NCBI GenBank assembly: GCA_959022875.1 | Contig: CAUFAM010000002.1 | Location: 1-27,009, forward strand | Length of the DNA stretch: 27,009 nt | DNA from: an uncultured Oscillospiraceae bacterium | Lineage (GTDB): Bacteria; Bacillota; Clostridia; Oscillospirales; Oscillospiraceae | Direction: 5' to 3' | In this document: positions 7,698 to 15,900 of the stretch, in pieces | Layout of the letters: every line of letters starts with the position of its first letter | Position numbering within the stretch: position 1 is the stretch's first letter | Position numbers and translations under genes: made by a program | Notes under the pieces: model-generated | What the model was told of the DNA's origin: nothing | The model's database searches: none | Seen by the model: only the letters and a program-made list of their open reading frames with translations

Positions 7698-8675
7698 CTA
7701 ATTTAAGTGCTGTTCAAAGGCAAACAGCGCCTTTTGACTGTCCATGGAAAAGAGGTTTTCCCGGTCCACTATTTTGGTGGAGGTATCCACCGTAGACTCC
7801 AGCTCTCCCCCCTGTCCGCTGAGCAGCTTGTAGGCGCTCTCTACCCCCAGGTAGCCCATGGCATATGGGTTCTGCACCACCAGGGCGTCCACGCTGCCCT
7901 CCTGCAGTCCGTCCACAGTGGCCACATTGGAGTCAAAGCCCACCAGGAAGACCTCCTGGGAGTATTCCAGGTCCTCCACCGCCTCAGCAGCACCTACGCT
8001 GGTGGGCTCATTAAAGGCCAGAAGGACATTGATCTCGGGATGCTGGTTCAGCAGCTCCACTGTGTCCGACCGGGCAGACTGTGCCTGGGCCAGGGTGTTG
8101 ATCACTGCCACCACCTGGGCCCGGCCGCTCTGCTCCAGCTCTTCCACCGCGCCCCGCTCCCGCTCCTGGCCATTGGCGCTGCTGATGTCATAGTTGACGA
8201 TGCCTACCTTCAGCTCCCCCTCCACCCTCTCCAGGGCGGCCCGGGCAGCCATACGTCCGGCGGCATAGTTGTCCGTTCCGATGTAGGTACGCACCGCCTG
8301 GGAATCCACACCGCTGTCGATGGCCACAATTTCCACGCCCTGCTCCGCAGCCTGGTCAATGGCAGAGGCATTATTTTCAAAATCAATGGCAGAAAAAACC
8401 ACCGCTTCCGCTCCCGTCTCCACGGCCAGGGCCACCATGCGGTTCTGGGTCTCAAAGTCCTCCTCGGTCTCGGGACCCATAATGTTCAGATCCAGGTTGT
8501 ACTCCGCGGCCGCCGCCTCCGCTCCGGCAAAGACAGACAGCCAGAACTCCGTTTGGGTGGATTTGGCCACCAGGGCCACCGAGTGCCGGGGGGCGGAGAC
8601 TCCCTTGGAAGAGCAGGCACACAGGCAGCAAAGCGCCAGCACCACAGCCAGCACAGCGCGCTTACTTCCCTTCAT
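7698..8675 (-). CDS. Sugar-binding lipoprotein, probable extracellular sensor of the adjacent kinase
   Basis: A 325-residue periplasmic-binding-protein-type lipoprotein (Peripla_BP_4/RbsB-like fold). It has a short signal peptide with lipobox LCAC (Cys21), then HSVALVAKSTQTEFW, AEAVVFSAID, VEIVAIDSGVDS, TYIGTDNYAAGRMAA, a LLAFNEPTSVGAAEAV segment and FLVGFDSN, all in the canonical, unpermuted order. I start it at the ATG at 8675 because GGGAGG lies six bases upstream and the signal peptide begins there; this overlaps the kinase gene by 14 bases. It has no ATPase or permease of its own, and overlap with a YesM-type kinase suggests it presents bound sugar to that kinase, as described for XylFII with LytS/YesN in clostridia. 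The ligand is inferred to be galactose or a related sugar from the neighbours. Confidence 0.85.
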   Translation of the reverse strand: MKGSKRAVLAVVLALCCLCACSSKGVSAPRHSVALVAKSTQTEFWLSVFAGAEAAAAEYNLDLNIMGPETEEDFETQNRMVALAVETGAEAVVFSAIDFENNASAIDQAAEQGVEIVAIDSGVDSQAVRTYIGTDNYAAGRMAARAALERVEGELKVGIVNYDISSANGQERERGAVEELEQSGRAQVVAVINTLAQAQSARSDTVELLNQHPEINVLLAFNEPTSVGAAEAVEDLEYSQEVFLVGFDSNVATVDGLQEGSVDALVVQNPYAMGYLGVESAYKLLSGQGGELESTVDTSTKIVDRENLFSMDSQKALFAFEQHLN

Positions 8676-10380
8676 AGTCTCCCTCCCGTATCTTCGGCAT
8701 GCGGATTTCCACACAGGTGCCCACATCCGGCTCGCTGGTGATATGCAGGCCATAGTTCTTGCCAAAATAAATTTTCAGCCGGTCATTGACGTTCTTGATT
8801 CCAATGCCCGTACGGTCCCGGGGGCCGCGCTGCATAATGGACTCAATCTGCTGCTCGGTCATGCCCACACCGTTGTCCCGGACGTTAAACAGAATATCCC
8901 CGTCCTGCTGGTACACCCGCACCTCAATGTGCCCCTCCTCCACCAACAGGTCCAGGCCGTGGTTGATGGCGTTTTCAATAATGGGCTGAAGAGTAATTTT
9001 ATTGCAGTAGTAGTCCAGGCACTCCGGCTCCACGTCAAATTCGTAGGTGAACTGATTTTTGTAGCGGTACTTTTGGATCTGGAGATAGCTCTCCGCGTGC
9101 TCAATCTCCTTTTGAATGGGAATGAGCTCATGGCCGCGGCTTATGCTGATGCGGAAGAGCCTGGCCAGCGCGTGGACCATCTTCACTGCATCCGCGTTGC
9201 GTCCCTGCTCGCACATCCAGGCTATGGAGTCCAACGTATTATAAAGGAAGTGGGGATTGATCTGGGCCTGAAGGGCCTTGAGCTCGGTCTTACGCAGGTT
9301 AATTTCCTCCTCCCGCACCGTGGTCATCAGCTGCTGAATGCGCAGCACCATGTGCCCAAAGGAGTCGGACAGCTCCTGCACCTCCCGGGTTCCCCCCACA
9401 GGACGGTAGGTAAAGTGGTCGGCGTCGGTCTCAAAACTCTCCATGGCGGCAGCCAGCCCCCGCAGGGGCCGCCCCAGCATATGGGACAGCAGCCAGCTGG
9501 TGAGCAGCGCGGCGGCCAGCAGCAGCACGGCCAGCAGAATGGACAGCCGGATCATCTCCCGGACGTTGCGGTTGACCAGCTCGTCCACATAGCTCACGCC
9601 CACAATCCGCCAGTCGCTGCCCTCCACGCTGGTGATGGAGTAGATCACCGTGTCGTCGGCGTAGGCCCCGTCCTCCAGAGAGGCCAGGGCCTGGGTGTTT
9701 TCTGCTTTCAGGCCGGAATAGAGCAGCTGCTGCTGGGGGTGATAGACGATATTCCCCATCTGGTCCATCAAAAAGCAGTATCCCCGCTGTCCAATGCTCA
9801 CATTGCTGATGTAGCTGGAGATACTGGAAAAGCTCAGATCCAGGGACACCCACGCCGCTTCCCCCTCCTGTTCCAGGGGGGCGGTCATGGTGACCACCCA
9901 GGGGTAATAGCCCTCGAAGATGGTCTCCACATGGGGGGCGGACATATATGGAGCCTGGGAGGCACGGGCTGCCTCTAAATCAAAGGAGAGATTCTGGAAA
10001 ATAGTCTCCCTGGGCTCCCGGCCCGGCGACCAGCAATCCAACAGCTCCCCTTCCCGGGAGTAGCTGGTCACCGCAATCACATCGGGACGGAACTTCAAAA
10101 AGGCGGCCAGCAGCTCATCCCGTCCCTGGGCGTCCTCCCACATGGACTGCTCCACCAGCTCCATGGCCTGGTCCATGTCTTCCAGATAGTCTCCCACGGT
10201 GTTGGACACCTGGGCCACGGCCTGGGTGGTGCTGGTCTGGGCGCTTTGCACCATGGCACTGCGGTAGCGGTCCAGGAAGATGGCAATGCAGCAAAACAGC
10301 ATAATGGCCACCACGCCCACCACCATGGACACCAGGATGGTGGTGGTGCGCAGGCCGGTGCGGCCTCTTCCGGTCTTCAC
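8662..10380 (-). CDS. YesM/LytS-type sensor histidine kinase
   Basis: A 572-residue membrane kinase. A first transmembrane helix (about 14-36), an extracytoplasmic region of about 240 residues that looks like a double-Cache sensor (40-276), a second helix (277-299) and a HAMP linker are followed by the His_kinase domain with QAQINPHFLYNTLD, where H377 is the phosphoacceptor. The ATPase part shows the N box LQPIIENAINHG, the G1 box DNGVGM and GTGIGIKNVNDRL. These are the hallmarks of the YesM/LytS family. The start is GTG at 10380, whose bases overlap the stop codon of the response regulator gene by four, so the two are translationally coupled. It probably phosphorylates the YesN-type regulator encoded just before it. 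Confidence 0.94.
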   Translation of the reverse strand: MKTGRGRTGLRTTTILVSMVVGVVAIMLFCCIAIFLDRYRSAMVQSAQTSTTQAVAQVSNTVGDYLEDMDQAMELVEQSMWEDAQGRDELLAAFLKFRPDVIAVTSYSREGELLDCWSPGREPRETIFQNLSFDLEAARASQAPYMSAPHVETIFEGYYPWVVTMTAPLEQEGEAAWVSLDLSFSSISSYISNVSIGQRGYCFLMDQMGNIVYHPQQQLLYSGLKAENTQALASLEDGAYADDTVIYSITSVEGSDWRIVGVSYVDELVNRNVREMIRLSILLAVLLLAAALLTSWLLSHMLGRPLRGLAAAMESFETDADHFTYRPVGGTREVQELSDSFGHMVLRIQQLMTTVREEEINLRKTELKALQAQINPHFLYNTLDSIAWMCEQGRNADAVKMVHALARLFRISISRGHELIPIQKEIEHAESYLQIQKYRYKNQFTYEFDVEPECLDYYCNKITLQPIIENAINHGLDLLVEEGHIEVRVYQQDGDILFNVRDNGVGMTEQQIESIMQRGPRDRTGIGIKNVNDRLKIYFGKNYGLHITSEPDVGTCVEIRMPKIREGDYEGK

Positions 10381-11660
10381 ATCCCTTCACCCGCCTTTTC
10401 CTGCTCCACCCGGCGGCGCATGGCGTTGGGGGACTCGCCGCAGTACTTTTTAAAGCAGTAGCTGAAGTAGTGCTGATCGGTATAGCCGCAGCGCTGGGAA
10501 ATCTCCTGCACCTTCAGGGAGGAGTTGCACACCATCTCCCGGGCCGCCTCCATGCGCTTGCGGATGAGAATATTAATAAAGGTTTCCCCGGCGTACTTTT
10601 TGATGCAGGCGCTGAGGTGGTTGGGGCTCACATCCAGCATGCCGCTCAGGGACACCAGGGACAAGCTGGCATCCATATAGTACTGGTCCAGCGTCTCCAG
10701 GGCCCGTTTGCACAGCAGGCTCCCTCCCTTGACCGCCGGGGAGAGGTCGCTGATAAACTGGGCTCCCCCTTCATTTTTATCCCCCTGGCGCAGGGCCTCC
10801 ATGGCCTCCCGGTAGCCGTCGTGAAGGGAGGTGAGGGTCTTGGCCATGCGGCTGACGCCGATGCGGCAGCGCTTGCCCAACACACGCCGGGCCATCTGGG
10901 GGATCTCATCGGTCAAAATATGCAGGTACTCGTCAAAGTCCGAAGGATTGCCCATCAGCACGGAAATGACCTTCCCGGAGGCAAAAAAGCTCACCCCCCG
11001 CAGGTATTTCAGGGCCAGCCGGTCCACCGACGCGGCAAAGGAGGGGGCCGTCTCATTGGCGCCGTCCTCCCCCAGCAGGGTGGACACCATCACCGTATAG
11101 CAGGGCTTGTCCTCCTTGTCCCGCAAAAGGCCGCACTGGCGGGCGTACTCCTCCGCCTGGGCCTCCCCCTCGGGCTCAGCGTAGTCATCCAGCACCAGGG
11201 GCATCAGCATGGCCGCCCGCAGATCCTGGCGCTGGGGGGCGGGGGCCGTCTGCCAGAACATGGCAAACTGGGCGTCGATCTTCTGGCGGATGGTACGCAG
11301 CTCCTCGCCCAATCCCTCCAGCGTCAGGGGCTTGAGCATGTAGCTGATGATATTATACTGGATCGCCTGTTTGGCGTATTTAAAATCATCGTAGCCGCTT
11401 AAAAACGCGATATTGGTGGCCGGGCGCACCTCCCGCACCTGGCGGGCCAGCTCGATGCCGGAAATAAAGGGCATACGGATGTCGGTCAGCAGCAGGTCAG
11501 GCTCATACTTTTCCACCATCTGCAGGGCATCCAGCCCGTTGCTGGCTCCCCCCACCAGGCAGAATCCGTAGTCCTCCCAGGGGATCATGGTACACACTGC
11601 CTCGCGCAGCTCGTCCTCATCATCGGCGACCACAACGGTATACAAGCTCTTCTGGGCCAT
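10377..11660 (-). CDS. YesN-type response regulator (receiver plus AraC helix-turn-helix)
   Basis: A 427-residue regulator. The receiver domain (about 5-125) has the acidic pair D13-D14, the phosphoacceptor D60 in LLLTDIRMP and the conserved lysine in SYMLKPL. A middle region of about 190 residues without clear motifs follows. The C-terminal 100 residues form an AraC-type double helix-turn-helix (LSLVSLSGMLDVSPNHLSAC, then VQEISQRCGYTDQHYFSYCF and FKKYCGESPNAMRRR). I chose the ATG at 11660 because GGAAGG lies seven bases upstream and the receiver begins immediately; an upstream extension of the frame would place the promoter within the gene. It heads the sensor operon and likely activates mglBAC, and perhaps galKET. 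Confidence 0.95.
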   Translation of the reverse strand: MAQKSLYTVVVADDEDELREAVCTMIPWEDYGFCLVGGASNGLDALQMVEKYEPDLLLTDIRMPFISGIELARQVREVRPATNIAFLSGYDDFKYAKQAIQYNIISYMLKPLTLEGLGEELRTIRQKIDAQFAMFWQTAPAPQRQDLRAAMLMPLVLDDYAEPEGEAQAEEYARQCGLLRDKEDKPCYTVMVSTLLGEDGANETAPSFAASVDRLALKYLRGVSFFASGKVISVLMGNPSDFDEYLHILTDEIPQMARRVLGKRCRIGVSRMAKTLTSLHDGYREAMEALRQGDKNEGGAQFISDLSPAVKGGSLLCKRALETLDQYYMDASLSLVSLSGMLDVSPNHLSACIKKYAGETFINILIRKRMEAAREMVCNSSLKVQEISQRCGYTDQHYFSYCFKKYCGESPNAMRRRVEQEKAGEGM

Positions 11661-11720
11661 GTCAGCACCTTCCTTTCCCGGAGAAGGGCGGGATGTGTAT
11701 TCTCCGGAGGTGTTTTTCCT

Positions 11721-11749
11721 ATTATAACAGATTCTCATGGTCCGCTCAA
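11721..11749 (-). promoter_or_regulatory. Promoter of the sensor operon
   Basis: Minus-strand TTGAGC (11749-11744), a 17-base spacer ending in TGT, and a perfect TATAAT (11726-11721), so an extended -10 is also present. It lies about 60 bases before the response-regulator ATG. Confidence 0.8.
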
Positions 11750-11827
11750 ATGTTTCTTGCCGCCCCGTTTTGGCAGCGAACCCACCGGTTTTTCCCAGCG
11801 TTCTGTCTCTTTTTCCCCGGTCTCCCA

Positions 11828-11857
11828 TTTACACGGCAGCGTGCCCTGTGGCATAAT
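11828..11857 (+). promoter_or_regulatory. Promoter of the RNA methyltransferase gene
   Basis: TTTACA (11828-11833), 18 bases, CATAAT (11852-11857), about 60 bases before the ATG at 11917. It faces away from the sensor-operon promoter about 80 bases away. Each hexamer is a 5/6 match to consensus. Confidence 0.6.
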
Positions 11858-11916
11858 GAAGCTGCGGCGCAATCTGCACCGGTTTTCCGCTTTTTATTGC
11901 ACAAGGAGGCATTATT

Positions 11917-12747
11917 ATGGCCTATATTGTCCCTCTTACCGACCTCTCGGCCCCCCAGCTGGCCCCCTATACAGGACTGACCCACGCCCAGCTGCGCAGC
12001 CGCCGGGATCCCGGGCAGGGCATGCTCATTGCCGAGAGCATCAACGTGGTCTCCAGCGCCCTGGACGCCGGCTGCCAGCCCCTCTCCCTGCTCATGGAGC
12101 AGCGGCAGCTGAGCGCCCTCCCCCCGGCCTTCCTCAGCCGCTTTGGCGACGACGTGCCCATCTACACCGCCCCCAGGGAACGGCTCGCCCAGCTCACCGG
12201 CTACGAGCTTACCCGGGGCATTCTGTGCGCCATGAGGCTCCCCTCCCTCCCCGCTCCCCAGGCGCTTTGCCGCAGCGCCCGGCGGCTGGTGGTGCTGGAC
12301 AACATTACCGACGCCACCAATGTAGGGGCTATTTTCCGCTCCGCCGCCGCTTTGGGCATGGACGCGGTTTTGGTCACCCCCTCCTGCTGCGACCCCTTCT
12401 ACCGCCGCTGCCTGCGGGTGAGCATGGGTACGGTCTTTCAAATTCCCTGGGCCTGGACGGGAAACGACTCCTCCCAGTGGCCCCAGCCCGGGCTGTCCCA
12501 ACTCAAAGAGCAGGGCTTTCAGACCGTAGCCATGGCCCTTAACCACCGCTCCATCCCCATTGACCACCCGGCCCTGGCCCAAGCGGACAAGCTGGCCATC
12601 ATTCTGGGCTCTGAGGGACGGGGGCTGAGCGAGCAGACCATTTCCATGTGCGACTATGTAGCCCGTATTCCCATGTACCACGGGGTGGACTCTCTCAACG
12701 TGGCCGCCGCCGGGGCGGTGATCTTCTGGCAGCTCCGGCCCCGGTAA
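11917..12747 (+). CDS. SpoU/TrmH-family RNA 2'-O-ribose methyltransferase
   Basis: A 276-residue cytoplasmic enzyme of the SPOUT class that would transfer a methyl group from S-adenosylmethionine to the 2'-OH of a ribose in tRNA or rRNA. The three family motifs are clear: NITDATNVGAIFRSA (129-143), ILGSEGRGLS (229-238) and IPMYHGVDSLNVAAAGAV (251-268). The first 115 residues form the substrate-binding part seen in RlmB/TrmH-like proteins (LIAESINVVSSAL at 37-49). Start chosen at the ATG with AAGGAGG seven bases upstream. It is a single gene between divergent promoter and SLH genes and has no evident link to galactose use. Which RNA it modifies cannot be told from sequence. Confidence 0.93.
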   Translation: MAYIVPLTDLSAPQLAPYTGLTHAQLRSRRDPGQGMLIAESINVVSSALDAGCQPLSLLMEQRQLSALPPAFLSRFGDDVPIYTAPRERLAQLTGYELTRGILCAMRLPSLPAPQALCRSARRLVVLDNITDATNVGAIFRSAAALGMDAVLVTPSCCDPFYRRCLRVSMGTVFQIPWAWTGNDSSQWPQPGLSQLKEQGFQTVAMALNHRSIPIDHPALAQADKLAIILGSEGRGLSEQTISMCDYVARIPMYHGVDSLNVAAAGAVIFWQLRPR

Positions 12748-12857
12748 GGCGGGATACCGCCCCTAAGGAAGCGGCAGGACACCTTGTCCCATTTATGTCT
12801 CTGCCATGCATAAATTTTCAGGGAAATTTTAGTTTTGTTAACTTTGGATAATGCAGT

Positions 12858-12886
12858 TTGACACATGGTGTATTAAACTGTATCCT
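12858..12886 (+). promoter_or_regulatory. Promoter of the large SLH gene
   Basis: A consensus TTGACA (12858-12863), 17 bases, TATCCT (12881-12886). Transcription would begin near 12893, giving a leader of about 68 bases that contains a terminator-like hairpin. Confidence 0.6.
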
Positions 12887-12899
12887 GTAATCTTGTAAG

Positions 12900-12941
12900 A
12901 ACAGGGCTGTCCCACGGGACAAAATGAACCCCCTGTTTTTT
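12900..12941 (+). terminator. Terminator-like hairpin in the 5' leader of the large SLH gene
   Basis: AACAGGG (12900-12906) pairs with CCCTGTT (12931-12937), an inner GTCCC/GGGAC hairpin sits between them, and TTTTTT ends the structure at 12941. The ribosome site AGGAGG follows at 12948. It sits downstream of the predicted promoter, so it may be an attenuator; otherwise it could simply end transcripts from the methyltransferase gene. Confidence 0.55.
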
Positions 12942-12960
12942 ACGGTAAGGAGGAGAACTC

Positions 12961-15900
12961 ATGAAGAAAAAGTTATTGGCATATCTTATGGCTGTGTCAA
13001 TGCTGCTGACGCTGCTGCCTGTATCGGCGTTGGCAGCTGGCGCAGAAAAGTCTGCCCCCGCCGTTCAAATCGTACAGGACACTGACACCTGGTACGATGA
13101 TGCAAGCCGCACATTTATGACCAAAAGCTCCTATTGGCGCGATGTGGTCAGCGAGCAGCCCGCCGGCTATACGGTGGATGCAGAAAACAAAACCGTGACC
13201 ATCGCCAGCGCCGACGCTCTGGCCTGGTGGGCCAAGCAGGTCAATGCCGGAACCAGCTTTGCCGATTATACCGTTTCTATCACCGACGATCTGGATATGT
13301 CCGCCCATTACTGGACCCCCATGTGCACGGGCACTGTGACAGTAAGCGACGGCAAGTACAGTGTCGCTGCCAACGACGTGCTGGACGGCACCGTGATTGA
13401 CGGCAACGGCCACAGCATCACCGGTCTTGCCACCTCTACCGGCCTGCGCGGTCCCAATGAGGGCAGCAGCCCCGGTGATGGACAAAACTGCTACTACTAC
13501 GCGGGCTTTATCGGCTATAACGCCTGTAACCTGACCATTGAGGATTTGTCCTTCAGCAAAGCACAAATTGCCATCTTTGATCCTTTTGACCAAGTTGTAC
13601 ACCAAAACGGAAGCAGCTCCGTAGCTGTAGTGGTTGGAGCTCAGACCGGCGGCAGCCTGACCCTGCGCAATGTCGATGTAGATGCTGCCAAGACCCTGGC
13701 CATGCAGAAAACTGCCGCTTTTATTGGAAATCTGACGGGCAGCGCCACTTTGGCTGTGGAGAAATGCACCATTACCAACAGCACCTTCTCCGCCTATTTT
13801 ATGGTCGCCCCCATTGTCAGCTACGCCAACCGGACAAACGTAAGCGTCGACGGCATCCAGCTGGCAAATAACACGGTCCAGGTTGTGGAGCAGTCCTCTC
13901 AGGATTACCGGTATGACGCAGAACTGGACGCGGAGTACTGGATCGACGTATACGACTGCGATGGCGACAATGTCGCAGAAACCGGCCATGACCTGAACGC
14001 CTGCGCCACTGCTCTGTTCTGGTCCGAGCGCAAGGTGATCGTGAAAGATCCCGAAACCTGGCTGATGGGCGCTCCCTTGCAGCTCGTGGCCGAGGTAAAC
14101 GGCTATCAGTATGACTCCCTTGCCGGCGCCATCGCCGCTGCAGGTAACGGCGACACGGTGACGCTGCTGAAAGATGTTGTTTTAAATCAAGGTATAGATG
14201 TTGATGAGGAAATTACTCTTGAACTGAATGGCAAAACTATTTCTGCCACAAATACCCCCCAATATACAGGTGATTATCTGTTGGCAGTAAAGCGCGGCGG
14301 TAAGCTGACTGTAAACGACAGCAGCACGGAACAAACCGGCGCGATTATAGCAACGGACCTGCCAAGCGTGATGGTAGGAATTAAGCTCACCGTATTAGGT
14401 GAAGACGCACAAGGCACCCCTGCAGCCTTAATTATCAACGGTGGTACCATTTCAGGTTATTACTATGGAATTTCTGGAAATGGTACTCGGCACGGCACGG
14501 AAGTAACGATCAACGGCGGAACTATTTCGGGTCCTAATGGAACCGGAATTTACCACCCTCAGGACGGTACCCTCACCATTAATGGCGGCGACATCAACGG
14601 AGTCGATACCGCTGTAGAAATCCGTTCTGGCAATCTAATTGTAACTGGTGGCACGCTAAGCTCCAGTGCGTCCCAGTTCCAGTGTAACCCGAACGGAAAC
14701 GGAACTACTACTTCCGGCGCTGCGCTTGCTATTTCCCAGCACACCACTAAAAAAGATATCAGTGTTTGGATTAGCGGCGGTACTTTTAGCGGAATTAAAG
14801 CGCTGAACGAATCTAACCCCCATGAAAATGATCCCACTCCTCAGGTTGAATTGTCTATCAGCGACGGTACTTTTAACGGTGAAGTGACAACAGCAGACGT
14901 AGATAACTTCATCACCGGCGGCACCTTTGCCGATAAGCCCGACGACTCCTATCTGGGCACCGGCCTGACCTTTACGGCCGAGGACGTGACCAACGGCCCC
15001 TGGACCGTCACCCCCGCCGACGGCATGACCGCTTCCGTGGACAGCACCCCCGACGCCAGCGGCACCGCAACCGCTGAGGTGGGCGGCACCTTTATCCCCG
15101 CAACTGGTGGAACGGACCAAAACGGCAACAATGTAGATGCCACCTCCACCACCATTTCCATCGACGCCACCACCTCTGACAGTACTCTCAGCGCCTCTGT
15201 CACTAAGGTGACCATTCTGCCCGCCTCCCTCACCTCCGTACAGGAGGCCGAGGCCATTCAGAACGTGGAAATTGCCACTGACGTGGGCAAGGTAACCCTG
15301 ACCAAGGCCGCAGTTTCCGGCGAAGATCCCGCCCCTGTCACCCTGACCATTTCCAAGGCCGGGTTTGATGACTTCACCGGTACTGGCGACATCATCCCCG
15401 GCGTGACCATTACCGCCACCGCCAACGGCCAGGATGTTTTCTCCGACAAGGCTACCGAGAACCCCATCACCGTCTCCGTCCCCGTCCCCAGCAGCGTGGA
15501 CACCGACACCGTTCAGGTCTATTACCTGGGCGCCACCGGCCCCGAGCTGATTGACTCCGAGGTGGAAAGCGGCAATCTGGTGTGGGATGTGACCCACTTC
15601 TCCAACTATGCCTTTGCCTCCGGCTACGAGGCGGCGGTCACCTCCGGCACTGACACCGTATTCTACTATTCCCTCCAGTCCGCCATCACCGCGGCCAATG
15701 TGGACGGCAGCTATGTCACCCTTCTGAAGGACATTGATCTTACCAGCAATACCAACGCCAGCCTCATCACCGTCCCTTCAGGCCGTGACATCACCATTAA
15801 CTGCACCGGCAAACAGTTCACCATCACCGGCAGTTATACCTACACCAACGCGGATGACGGCAAGACCATCGGCCTGTTCACCGTAGGCAGCGGCTCCACC

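Noticed and set aside
8676..8765. 30-codon N-terminal extension of the sensor lipoprotein
   Set aside because: It would bury the signal peptide and overlap the kinase gene more deeply; the ATG at 8675 is followed at once by the signal sequence.
11661..11828. 56-codon N-terminal extension of the YesN-type regulator
   Set aside because: The extension would include the TATAAT promoter and has no family similarity; the internal ATG at 11660 has a good ribosome site.
12750..12770. GGCGG-GATA-CCGCC hairpin after the methyltransferase gene as a terminator
   Set aside because: Only five pairs and no T-run follows, so it cannot be called with confidence.
14450..14900. INGGTISG repeats considered as a tandem DNA repeat array
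   Set aside because: The repeats exist at protein level only; the underlying bases vary and spacing is uneven, as in beta-helix coils.
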